NCBI GenBank assembly: GCA_018257865.1
Contig: JAEUBA010000054.1
Coordinates: 159,318 to 223,317 of the forward strand
Source: Stereocaulon alpinum
Taxonomy: Eukaryota > Ascomycota > Lecanoromycetes > Lecanorales > Stereocaulaceae
DNA: 64,000 nucleotides
Reading direction: 5' to 3'
The notes beneath the pieces are model-generated. The model ran no database searches and was not told the origin of the DNA. It saw only the letters and a list, made by a program, of their open reading frames with translations. Below, one piece after another: positions 24,987 through 35,094 of the stretch. Each line of letters opens with the position of its first letter. The stretch's first letter is position 1. The translations under genes and the position numbers were made by a program.

Positions 24987-25970
24987 CGATGTCTGAAAAG
25001 AAACTATAAGATGGAGTATCGAACAATCAAAAGAGACCAGCCTTTGAGCTATAGGATATTATAAATGAACCAAGTCTAGGTGGGGTCGTTTCCAAGCGTA
25101 TCTCTGATATGAGGCTTCCGCTAGGAATCAGCTGGGAAAGGACTACTTTGGGGCCTACTTCAACATGAAGACTACCTCTTGTTGGAGGAGGCTGCGTCTT
25201 CCAAGCTTCTTTGCGAAGATACAGGATATCCGGTGATTCAGAGGCCCTTTCGCTTTCAGGACGGGTTTTGAAGATATCAATAAGTCTTAGAGCTTTCACA
25301 CGTAAAAGTCGGGGGCTCAACAATTGCTCCCCCCCATGGCTATTGATCCATGATTCAATCTACCAAATGAGATATTTTCCTTCCGGCCTAGTTTCACCAC
25401 CTACTTTTGCTTCATATTTGTTATTCCCTTGTTGTTTTGACATTGACTTCTCCAATCCCATGTGTGAAATCATCTCTATTCTCTTCCCGGTGTGTCGCTC
25501 TTGGAGATGCCCAGTCCGACCAAGACGATTCAGATGTGTTGACGGATGATGTTTGAGGGTATGGGGCAATAGGTGAGTGTAAGCAAATCGATCAATCAGG
25601 CTGTGATTTAGTTGGCTCGTTCCTGTTGCCGATGAACAAGTTGTAAGAACTAGAGCTTGTTTCCAGATATCGGGACCTTGTGCTAAGGAAGCGAGGGTCT
25701 CTCTCGAGCACTATTCGGGCAGCGGCTTATGAAATCAACGCTTGAGGTCCCAAGAAAAGTCGAATTGGGAGGGGTAAGCCTGTAGGAGCAGGATTTCTTA
25801 GAACAACATTCACAAAAACAAGCACCATTCAAGAGATGGGATTACAAGTTTCACGTCTAGTAGTATATGTAACATATTATGTCGTTCACATATGAAGAAC
25901 ATCCGCTAGATCTAGGTATTCAGTACACTCCTCAGCCACTGATAGGTGACGATCTCTTCACCAATAATAA
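24987..25970. other. Convergent intergenic stretch, no gene recognised
   Basis: 984 bp between the 3' ends of UTP10 and the crotonase gene. Open frames at 25027-25323 (minus) and 25211-25549 (plus) lack any recognisable domain. One AGTCGGG copy lies near 25308, away from any start codon. Confidence 0.5.
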
Positions 25971-26894
25971 TCAATATAGCTCCGTGATATCCTCAGGAAG
26001 CCCTAGCTCGAAAGGGCTGTTCGTCTGGTTTTGCGACAGCGCCAAAAACTTCGCCTGGTCGGCCTGGCTCTCAGGGTTGCCGTTCAACGCGACGAAATTA
26101 GTTATGTCCTGAGCCAGCAGTTGAGGGGATGGGTTGAGGTAGTTGTTCAGAGCAGACTTCGTGTCACTCAGGGCGACCTGAGGGAAGAGCCCAATACGCT
26201 CGGCAAGTGTATTCACGGCTATCGTCAGGGCGTCTCCGGTAGAGTAGTATCGGTTGAAGAGGCCCAGCGCGGCGCCTGTAGGCCCGTCAAATGCCTTGGC
26301 TGAAAGCAAATATTCGAGCGCTCGGCCTTTATTAATCAGGTGGCCTAGAAAGAATTGACCGCCGCCGCCCACGATGAGACCAAGTCCGTTCTCGAAAAAG
26401 CCTGTGTGTGCGTTTGGTCCCGCAAACCGCATGTCCATTTGTAACGCGAGTTCATGTCCTCCGCCAATGTTGTGACCATTTATTTCGGCGATGAAAGCGG
26501 TCGTAGTGATGTTTTGTAGCAGGGGGGCAATGTACGAATATTCGATCGTTGACGTAATTTTGTCTTGAGTGATGGGCGCGCGTGTGAGTTCGGTGTCAAG
26601 GGGGCCGAGGAACCAGTCATGGTTCGCGCTATCGAAGATGACAACTTTGGGGGTTGTAGTGTTTGGTGAGGGTTGGATGGATACAAGGTAGGCGAGTAGG
26701 TCCGATATCAGGTGTGGGTCAATGATGTTGATAGGTGGATTGTCAAAGGTGACGCGGGTGACGTTGCCTGTGGTGCTGAATTTAAGCGTGCCATGTTGAG
26801 CTGGGGCTGGTGGTGTGATAGGATTTGCGTTGGTGGGTGCCGCTATCAATAGCGCGCTCAGAGAGGTGAGTAGATGCTTAGTGGAAAACCGCAT
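25971..26894 (-). CDS. Crotonase-fold (enoyl-CoA hydratase/isomerase-like) protein with signal peptide
   Basis: Single exon, 307 residues. Residues 1-24 (MRFSTKHLLTSLSALLIAAP, then TNAN) have a basic n-region, a hydrophobic core and a small-residue cleavage site, so they look like a secretory signal peptide. The rest is a crotonase domain: VTRVTFDNPPINIIDPHLIS; first oxyanion-hole region DSANHDWFLGPLD; second oxyanion-hole loop EINGHNIGGGHELALQMDMR (~residues 137-156), followed by TGFFENGLGLIVGGGGQFFL and the helix KAFDGPTGAALGLFNRYYS. Classical crotonases act on acyl-CoA in mitochondria or peroxisomes, where no such signal is expected, so a secreted or vacuolar member with another substrate is implied. 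NxT/S sites (NVT, NTT, NIT, NQT) are plentiful, which fits passage through the ER. A copy of the cluster motif GCGCCCGACT lies about 175 bp upstream (27069-27078, reverse strand). Whether it belongs to the polyketide cluster is open. Confidence 0.82.
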   Translation of the reverse strand: MRFSTKHLLTSLSALLIAAPTNANPITPPAPAQHGTLKFSTTGNVTRVTFDNPPINIIDPHLISDLLAYLVSIQPSPNTTTPKVVIFDSANHDWFLGPLDTELTRAPITQDKITSTIEYSYIAPLLQNITTTAFIAEINGHNIGGGHELALQMDMRFAGPNAHTGFFENGLGLIVGGGGQFFLGHLINKGRALEYLLSAKAFDGPTGAALGLFNRYYSTGDALTIAVNTLAERIGLFPQVALSDTKSALNNYLNPSPQLLAQDITNFVALNGNPESQADQAKFLALSQNQTNSPFELGLPEDITELY

Positions 26895-27068
26895 GGTGCT
26901 TTTTCGAGGATATATGGAGGTAGGCCCTAGATGAGGGAATAGACGTCCGAAGAAAGCGTTCTCGACAGTGCCGTGAAGGCTCGAGAGAAATATTGACTGA
27001 GGCCATTATATCTTCGTTTGCAGCCTAGTAGTTGAGCTCGTATTCTCCGTACCCTCCACTATGCTTAT

Positions 27069-27078
27069 AGTCGGGCGC
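27069..27078 (-). promoter_or_regulatory. GCGCCCGACT site upstream of the crotonase gene
   Basis: The reverse complement reads GCGCCCGACT, identical to the tandem unit found upstream of the MFS gene at 38291-38310. It lies about 175 bp before the crotonase start codon. Function as a factor-binding site is inference. Confidence 0.3.
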
Positions 27079-27788
27079 GGCCACCTCGAGGAGCTGATAC
27101 TTCAGGCATAACTATCTTAGGTGCTAGATTTCCAGCCACAACGAAGTCTAAGTGTTTGGGATCAATGAAGAATGGCTTGAGTCTGACTTGTGCCGTGTTT
27201 TCGAGAAGTGCGCATTTCTCAAACAAGACAACTTGGTTAGCTTCAGCAAACACGCTACGGTTGGGAATCCACGTGGCAAGCGTGTGCGGGTCCAGGGGAA
27301 CGGTACTGTAAGGTACCCTCGGCAGGACCCGATGACAGTTAGAACTAGAGTAGAGCAAATTGGGACAAACTGTCCAGATCCCAACCTACCAAGCACATAA
27401 GAAAATCAATACGTGCTTGTCTAGTAGGCTGCTCGATATCGTCCCATACTTAGTACTAGCTATGGCGTGGTAATCAAACGATAATTACATTACATTCGTG
27501 CCTGGTCTGTAAGGCTGATGTCTTGGCAATTCATCGACCAGAGGGCAGAAAAGAGGGGCTGTCTGTGGTCGTGCTACGGACTTGCCCTAGCTCCTACAAT
27601 CGCTGGTCACCAGCCAAGCGCATTGGACTCTCACTGATACCCTACCTTCTTACCCCTCCCGATACAGTAACGCAATGATTACGAGCAGTACTAGCGCGCA
27701 GCCAGGTGGAGCCAACTGCATTCGCTGTCTGACCTGTACTTGACGTCTGAAACAGCCTCTCGCACTGCAATCTGAATTATCTGACAAC

Positions 27789-27805
27789 CCGACTGCACAA
27801 GTCGG
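27789..27805. promoter_or_regulatory. Perfect inverted repeat CCGACT-N5-AGTCGG
   Basis: CCGACT (27789-27794), spacer GCACA, AGTCGG (27800-27805). Zn2Cys6 regulators commonly bind CGG/CCG dyads of this shape, and the half-site equals the motif upstream of the cluster genes. It is about 900 bp upstream of the crotonase start, so its target gene is unclear. Confidence 0.3.
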
Positions 27806-30800
27806 TCCGTTCACAATAATCCCGTGGCTGCTTACTCTAGATTCACCTTCGGTTAGCCTTTGCACTCGGTCTGTCATCATGCAGGTCGATCTGCAGTATC
27901 TATATCTCCGTAAGCCACAAACGCCCTACTAATGTTATCTCACGAAAGCCATGGATCCCTGTCCTGTCTCAATACAAACGTGTCGTCAGCATCTCCCGCG
28001 GTCGCCGAAAATGGCCGTTTGCATGGTGCCGTATCCTCTGAGACGGATGCAACCGAGTGGCATGCTGCATCAAGAATATAGTCAAACAACCCGCCAATCT
28101 ACGGAGACTTTTTCGATACTAGATCACTATGTCGGGTTTCGGTTTCTAACAGTACGTTGATTTTGGGAACGGCTCGTCAAGGCGCTGTAAGAGTGTAAGC
28201 CGTTGGCGGCGGGAGCAGCTTCAACGGGCGTTGCCGAAAGTTGAAAACAGTCCATTTTGCGGGCCTAAGCAGTCTTTGCTGCCGGGAATTTCGGCCAAGG
28301 CTCGCCTGGAAAGAAATATGTATACCTTGAAAGGCACTACTCGCCGGCAAATTAACGCTAGGAGGGTCTTAGGCCTAGCCACTTCCGCTGGGCCAGCTGA
28401 CCGGGCTGTTGCTAACCTGCAATGGTGGCGTACTGATCCCCTTGACATTATCGATGCCGAATGATTTGTCCTCGTAGAGTCTTTCATCGAGCTCGAGGTG
28501 TCACCTTAGCATTGAAGGTTGACTAGGTAACGACTATGGAAAAACGCTAGAACGGGAGGAAGTCTGTTCCATTATGCTTGTGTGGGTACAGACTTTTCTC
28601 CCCCCTCTCTCTGAATTTAAGGTCTGTGGCTTGGGTCCGTTCCGCCTCTTCTTCGTTCGCATGTGATATGTTCTTCGGAATAATACGGAGATTCTACTTA
28701 CAGTCCGCTAAGCTGTCCCTACTAAGAAGGGGTTTCCTTAGGTTGAATATGTTAATTGCTATGTTCTCACTGGTGACTGTCGCATACGGATCGTTCTGTG
28801 GCGTGTATTCAAGCTAAGGTCATATGGGTCACCACAAAACTTTGCTGCTTTCGGGAAAGGCAAAACGATATCGATGGGTGTATCCCCTGAGTTCTGGCGC
28901 TGTGGAGAATTGAAGTAGAGTAACGTACGAAAAGTGGGACCGGAAGTCCTGCACGCCCGGTGTATCAATCACGACCTCTCTACTGCCATGAGCTTGCATG
29001 GCACTAGAGTGTACGTTGGCTCGACACCTCGAGCGTCTTGCTACTAGACTCTTGGTTGCCTAGAGCCAATAGTGTAATTCAAAATCGCGCTTCGTAGCCT
29101 TGAAGCGGTCTAATAGCCCCACAAAACCGAGCAGGGGGCCGCCTGAAGCGTCCATGCACTGTATGGTCTAGCTTTGGGCTTTTTTGGGATGGAGTCGCTG
29201 GGGAAGAGCCGGAAATTCCGGCATCCGCCTTAAGGCTAGACTTGTTATCGCGTAGGGACAGCTTAAGCCACCACTGCCAAAGGTCGGGCCTCGGCATTCA
29301 TGTGGCTCACCAATCAGGTCTTGCTCAAAACGCCTGGCGGCCATGATTTTCGGTGTCATCCTTCGTACCCTTGTTTATGTTCTAGGCAAGGATGATGGTC
29401 TGCACATGATCGCGGAGTCTACCAACCGGGCATTTTTCTCATCCCATGTGCTCACAGCCTCGGCGATGGAGCCAAAGACACAGAGGCTAGAGGTAGACAA
29501 TCAGCGAGTGCTTACCCCCAGCACCGGAGGGAGCTGCCGAAGGCGAACGCACTCAGCTCACACATCTGATCACGCCCATAATCTGCCATACGACTGATGG
29601 GTCTGGAGAGAGTCCCTCAGGGTCATGGATCTCACGCACCATCTTTGGAGAGGACTGAAGAGAGCTGATCCTTCAGCGACACAGAGACGTGGCCAGCAAA
29701 TTATACGCCCGCACTAGTATACCGGCCGAACGACAAATCACGGAGTAAACCGGCCAAGATCTCGCCCTCTATTACGGAACGATTGTTTTTTTGTTATCAA
29801 GGGAAGCTTACATGCATTGAAAGACGCAAGATTGAAGGCTGAAAGGTCAAACCCGGTAGCCACGTGGTTCGAGTAAGACGTAGCGCTGCAGGGCCATGGT
29901 GGACCTCGGGCGAACTTAGCACAAAGGTGGATCGTCCCACCCTTTGGCTACCGAGGGGAGAACTAGTCATGCCACGCACTGTTCCTGCCTAAACATGTGT
30001 TCAATCCGCCGCTTATGCATCGCAATGGGGCTATCCTAAAGTGGAATATTCTGACGAGGTTTCACTCGTGACTTTGTAGAGTGACCGAATGAAACCACAC
30101 CAAGTAGCGACACCTAGAACTTTGAATCGGACGGCCAGTTGCTATGCCAACTATGTTCAATCCCTGTTTGAACCAAGTGCAGCGATACGATACAACGATA
30201 GCTAGCACTCCAATGTAGATACGGCGGCTACTTTTCGATATCGGTCTGTACCTGTCAGCTATGCTTTGTCATGGCAGTACTACCAGCTCTTCCTAAGCCC
30301 CCCAGAAGGTCTGTCGAACAAGCGAATGTATGATGCTACTCCAATAATTCAACTCTGGCGGCTTCTTGCGCAGGTGGCCACTATTTCCAACAGGCTTCAT
30401 GTGAAACATGGAGAAGCTCCTTGACAGACTATGGGAAGCCTTTTCCAAAGTCAAGTGTTTTGTGACACAGTAGTTGGGGCTTACCAGAACAACTTGAAAT
30501 ACAGCTTAGGCGACTTGCCGACTTGTAGCAGAATGAGGCTCGAGATGCTTTTGGAATGCAAAACCCTTAGAGACCTCTTTTGCATTTTCGTGACAAAAGG
30601 ATACTAGCAGATATGTGAACACGTTGCATCGAGAGTGCAAAGTTAGTATCAGGAGCGGAGAAATTGATGTTCATCAGATGTAGTTCTACCCAATCCTTTG
30701 GTGTAAAATGATATACTTAATACGCACAGCGCATCCCAATGATGCTATGACCGCGTCGGATCTGAATTGTAAACTGACTTATGCTCGAAGAGTTAAAGCT

Positions 30801-30888
30801 TGGTGATGAATCCATATATAATCATGCATATTGTTCTAAATTTGTTCGTTCTTTGTACCAATGACCATCCCATTGCCTAAGTCTACGT

Positions 30889-32353
30889 CTAGATTATCTC
30901 TATCTTGGTGACAATTTTCCGCCTGCAAAGCCAGTCCAAGCATTCGCGTCGGGTTTCAGCATCCAGGTTTTCTAGAGTCAGCACAGTCGTGCCCCTTTCC
31001 AAAGGCGTATTGATTGATGGAATTTCATTCGATGAGGATGGCGTCGTTGTCTCTGTCATATCCCTTAGTGTAGCCTGGCCATCGACACCATCAGGCGGTT
31101 GCTGATGGTCGATCATCGATGGAAAGGCTTTTGACGTTGTGGGGCTCAGATTCATCCAGGATTCAGCACTGTTTGTGGCATTGGTGAAAGGATAGCGCGA
31201 GGTAGAACTGTTTGTTGACGTGAGCACCGGTCTCGCGCTGTCGCTCTCGTTGTATGGATTCATGTTCGTAAAGGCATCATCATGTTCTTGTGAGTTTCCT
31301 GACTCGTGTTGCCCATGTACCCCTGCAAACAATTGGGGGTCTGGGAATTCCATCTTGTCGGCCTGTGCACCTTGCAAGATCCATGAATTGATAGTTTCGT
31401 AGTCGATGGAGGTCGCTAAGGCATTCTGTATAAAGGAATCATTCTGCTGCACACCATCTTCTGGGCTAGTCGGTACTAGACCGCACATCGGTTCAGGTTC
31501 GCGTGGGGACTGTCCGTCTTGGGTTTGCATCTTTGTCAAAGATGTAGATGATCGCGAATGCTGCTTCTTCTTTTGTTGCCGACACAGCGATACATACCTA
31601 CATTGCTCCCTATGTCAGCCTGTACATAGCCTCAGACATATGGGACCCCAAGACGTCTCACCGATTGCTCAGATCCAACCTTGATCTTTCAGAAAGGTAC
31701 CGCTCTTGGATTAGCTTCCAGTCATTGCCGTGACGTTGGACAGCTTCAGCAAGAGTTTGATCCTAATCACCATGATCAGCCTTCTGGAGTCTCATATAGC
31801 AGCGGATGGTTCTACATCTTCCTCGGTCCATTCCCTGCGTGAATTGTTCGGATTCAGAGAATTTCGCCAGCGTTTGGCGCATTCTGGACTTGCGTCAGTT
31901 TCCTCTTAATGATAGGCAGATTTGCACATGTGTCAAGACGTACGGTCAGGGCTGCGACTTCCAACGGCTTTTGAGATGTCAGTCCAGCTAATTCCAGAGC
32001 CCAGTCAGCATCTGCTCCCCGATTTCAGTGACAGTGTTCGCCCACCGACAACCGTATTCTTTGACCGATTGACAAAGAATGTTGTCTTCGCTGCTGTCCC
32101 ATGTGCCCTTTTTCCACTTGTCGTCCATTTTGGCCCATCGTTTACGGCAGTCATCCTTGCTTCTATCTTGAAATACTACCGCAATTTCCGGCCAGTATAT
32201 CGGCTTTCCAGAATTTTCTAACACTAATCATCAGTTTTGAATGCTGTTCCTTTGACTATTCCGACCCTTACTGCACTCTTCAACCTTTTCTTGCAACAAA
32301 TTGTTCTCTGCAAGCGTCCACTTTCTAGGCGCTCTAGCACATTGTGGAATCAT
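30889..32353 (-). CDS. Three-repeat MYB (SANT) DNA-binding protein
   Basis: Six exons on the minus strand: 32353-32272, 32217-32046, 31987-31944, 31883-31816, 31762-31662 and 31597-30889. They give 391 residues with all phases in agreement. The start is MIPQCARAPRKWTLAENN. Three tandem MYB repeats appear only after splicing. Repeat 1 is RKWTLAENNLLQEKV...DDCRKRWAKM. Repeat 2 is GTWDSSEDNILCQSVKEYG, then CRWTDISKAVGSRSPDQCAK and RWRNSL. Repeat 3 is REWTEEDDQTLAEAVQRHGN and DWKLIQERYLSERS. Each keeps the spaced Trp residues of the MYB fold. A Lys-rich tail (RQQKKKQHSRSS) and a Ser/Thr/Asn-rich C-terminal region follow, ending in the helix TRRECLDWLCRRKIVTKIEI. Exon 3 is only 44 nt. This should be a nuclear transcription factor. 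It is the only regulator-like gene found near the polyketide cluster, about 4 kb from its nearest candidate member. Confidence 0.85.
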
Positions 32354-34716
32354 CTTTAGGCCAATATATGGATTGACACACCAAAGCAAAGTCACTGACT
32401 TGGTTCTAGCAACTCAGAATCCAGAAGGCTCCGTTGCATGATAAAGGACTGCCTGGTAGAGATGCAGTCAGACCCTTAAAAGCTGAGAAGCTCAGCTACA
32501 TTGAGCCAGTGCCGCACATATGCAGTGCGAGTTACGGCCCCATCCCACACGTATTCTATGGCTTTTCCTGGTACATAATTACATTACACGAGTTGGATGG
32601 TTGGATAAATTGGCGTGGACCGTAAATCTATGACTGATCTTGCCGTGATATAATGTTGTGGTTGCAATGTGTACCGAGATCTGAAAACTCGTCAAAAGTA
32701 ACTCAAACAGGTTGACAGCCTAAGACAGCCCATGAGACCTCTCGACAGCGCCGACTTTCTACAGGAATTGTAGACAGATCCTTTGCTGATGTTCAATCCT
32801 ATGGATGACCACACGTCTCATCCTTCAATCGCCGAGGCCTTGGCACCTCTGAGCTGCCTCGGGGTCACCAGGGTCACGAGTCTTTCAGCAGGAATACTTC
32901 ACGCTGCATCCACAACCCCTCATATTGTTAGATACGTCGTGATCTAGCTATTGAGACACCATGTAATTAACCTGCCTAGCGCGTACGTAACATGGGATTC
33001 AAGGAATCTTGATGTTCCTTGTCAAGTGCTACCTTGGCCTAAGCGATGGGCCAGCCGTGGACCATGGGACTGTAACAAATGCGTCGCAAGGTTTCATTGC
33101 ATGGATACTCGCGGAATGGGTGGACTCAGATGCTGCTATCCGTGTATGACCGTGTGCCTGCATGATCCGTTTAATAAGCCCAAAAATTACGAAGTCCGAT
33201 CCGGGCTCGAACTTACGATGTAGACTTGACGCCAAGAATTCGAAGAATTTGATAGGTAGAACTACGGTGGTTGCCTCGGCCGAGGCCCGGGTACAGCAAA
33301 CACCCTCCGTACTCCGCAAGTTTGTGAGGCCCAAGTTGGAACCCACAGCTGCCAAGTCCTTCCAAGTCACTAGTGAAAGAGTTGGTCGAAACTTACGCAG
33401 GCGATGATACGACTTTAGAGAGGGTGGTAAGCCGCGCATTGGCTGACGAATGGAGTTCAGGCACAACAAAGTATCTAGGTCGTCAAGGATCTACAGGCAG
33501 CTTCGGGTAGTACCTTTGAAACCTCATCTGTTTCTGACGGAACCGGGTGTATGCCATACGAATCATGCGGCCAACGGGGCACACGGCCCAATAGAAGTAC
33601 CATGACCCGTTCGGAGCCTCCAGCCTGCATGCTGATGCAGAGACCATGCAGCTACAATGAATCGGGGGCCTGTGGAGCCGAGCTTGGCAACAGCTGTCAG
33701 ATTGTCAGGGATAAGCACTAGCAAGGACACCGACTTTCTATCACGGTACCGACAATGTTCTTGCTGCAGCTAACCTACTGGCATCATGGAAGACGCCGAG
33801 CACTGCTATTAACGACTTCCAAAGACAAGATTGGTGTGGTGTTAGACCAATGAGAGAAAGAAATTCGCTTCGGGTTTCAGCAAGCTGAGGTTCAGTCCAC
33901 TCAGAGGAACCTTCAAGCCTACAATACGCTAAGCAATACGACTTATATGCTCCTATCGGTGATCAAAAGTGCAACCGCATCCGTTTTCGGATCAGCCATG
34001 TCATTCGGCGATTAAGCAACAAGTGGTGAAGGAGCAGGAGGAAGAGGCTAGGCAACAGGCAAACTACTAAGCAGATGGATTTGGTGGGGCTGTACCGCAA
34101 AGACGGTAGTGTGACCGGGTCGTGATAGTATTACGTCAGGAAAGGAACGGCAGCGAAGTGGTTGCGGAGGGAGAAATGTCCTTGCTCCAATGACGACCAG
34201 ACCTACTTACTTCCATCCGGAGGTTGTTGTTGCAACATCCTAATTGACTGCCATCTATTCAATCCCACTAATGACAATCCCATTTCACTGCCTGTACTTT
34301 AGAATATCAGCAAGCTATTGACTGATTGGTCATTGATTTGGGGTGGAACAATCTATTGCTATTGAAGTTGTTGCAGCTAGATAGAATTGCATGCAGAGAT
34401 TTTATCTAGTGCGCGCATGGAGGCCTTGGCGAGCCCTAGCCCTAGTAGGCTAGCTAAGCGAGCCTTGCCAAGCATTGCCAAGTAGGCCTCATCCACCATA
34501 GTTTTCACCACTTATTCTAACGCTGTATCAACCAACTACGGTCCCTAATGATATCGCATTTTTGGGTGAACAGAATTGTTCGACAGCCTCATCACTTCGA
34601 CTATACTCTCCTCTGTGCACTGTTTCGAAACCTGATTGGCACCTCTACACGACCATGATTCCTCTCAAAAGAAGCGAGAAAGTCCGCTTGGACCAGAGTT
34701 AGGTATCGAACCTGGG
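32354..34716. other. Intergenic, no gene recognised
   Basis: About 2.4 kb beginning with the MYB gene promoter. The 146-codon minus frame at 33029-33469 has no motif and poor codon texture. A structured inverted repeat is listed separately (34420-34490). No tRNA could be folded, although a T-loop-like string occurs near 33205. Confidence 0.45.
34420..34490. repeat. Imperfect inverted repeat with inner hairpin
   Basis: The outer arms are GAGGCC-TTGGC (34420-34430) and GCCAA-GTA-GGCCTC (34477-34490), complementary except for a 3-base bulge. Inside, TAGCC (34437-34441) pairs with GGCTA (34448-34452). It could be a small non-coding structure, a miniature element remnant, or chance. Confidence 0.35.
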
Positions 34717-35094
34717 CTACCATAGAAGCAACGACGATGCCCCCAAGCACGCCGCGCATAGGAGGTGGGAAAAGGCATGAAGCCAAGCGCCTCCGAGTTC
34801 GTCGTCAACCTCCCCTCGACGAATCCTGGACACAGCTCGAACAAAAGGGCCCCCATGGTACATAGCAACTGCGGCAGCAATCTGCCCAGATAAAGCATCA
34901 TGCGTTGCACGGTTCAGGACTACCGCTACAATGATATTTGTAGCCAGAAGTAGAAGTGCGTATTGCCGGATAATGCCGTGACTGTAGGGTTGGGGTATTG
35001 AGAGTGTTGCTGAAGGTCGGAGAAAAAAGTTGACAGTTGCTGTTGTCTCAATGACAAGATGAAGGACAAAGCCAAAGACCGTTAGATATTCCAT
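34717..35094 (-). CDS. Small four-helix membrane protein of unknown function
   Basis: Single exon, 125 residues, start MEYLTVFGFVLHLVIETTAT. Four hydrophobic helices can be seen: FGFVLHLVIETTATVNFFL, QYALLLLATNIIVAVVL, GQIAAAVAMYHGGPFVRAV and HAFSHLLCAACLGASSLLLW. A short acidic loop (RRGEVDDELGG) lies before the last. There is no cleavable signal. The pattern (Leu-His-x-x-Ile near the first helix, RPSATL, YSHGIIRQY, then four helices) resembles small uncharacterised integral membrane proteins common in ascomycetes, but no named family is claimed. Confidence 0.6.
   Translation of the reverse strand: MEYLTVFGFVLHLVIETTATVNFFLRPSATLSIPQPYSHGIIRQYALLLLATNIIVAVVLNRATHDALSGQIAAAVAMYHGGPFVRAVSRIRRGEVDDELGGAWLHAFSHLLCAACLGASSLLLW

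Larger units (their letters stand above)
26895..30888. other. Gene-poor interval, only decayed-looking fragments
   Basis: About 4 kb without a gene that could be built. It begins with the promoter of the crotonase gene (minus). At 27660-28200 the plus strand shows coding-like pieces (GANCIRCLTCT, LSCLNTNVSSASPAVAENG, EWHAASRI before a stop, then NNPPIYGDFFDTRSL), possibly a dead gene. The rest (28200-30888) holds short frames on both strands with no motif. Base composition is ordinary, so this is not the RIP type of decay. Confidence 0.4.

Noticed and set aside
33195..33225. T-loop-like string (GTTCGAGCC on the minus strand) as a tRNA gene
   Set aside because: The bases on each side do not pair into a T stem, and no D arm, anticodon arm or acceptor stem could be laid out around it.
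33029..33469. 146-codon minus-strand frame
   Set aside because: No domain, no hydrophobic or charged pattern, and an overlapping plus-strand frame of similar quality.
34685..34715. GGTTCGATACC on the minus strand as a tRNA B box
   Set aside because: Only a 3-bp stem forms, upstream sequence overlaps the small membrane protein gene, and no cloverleaf fits.
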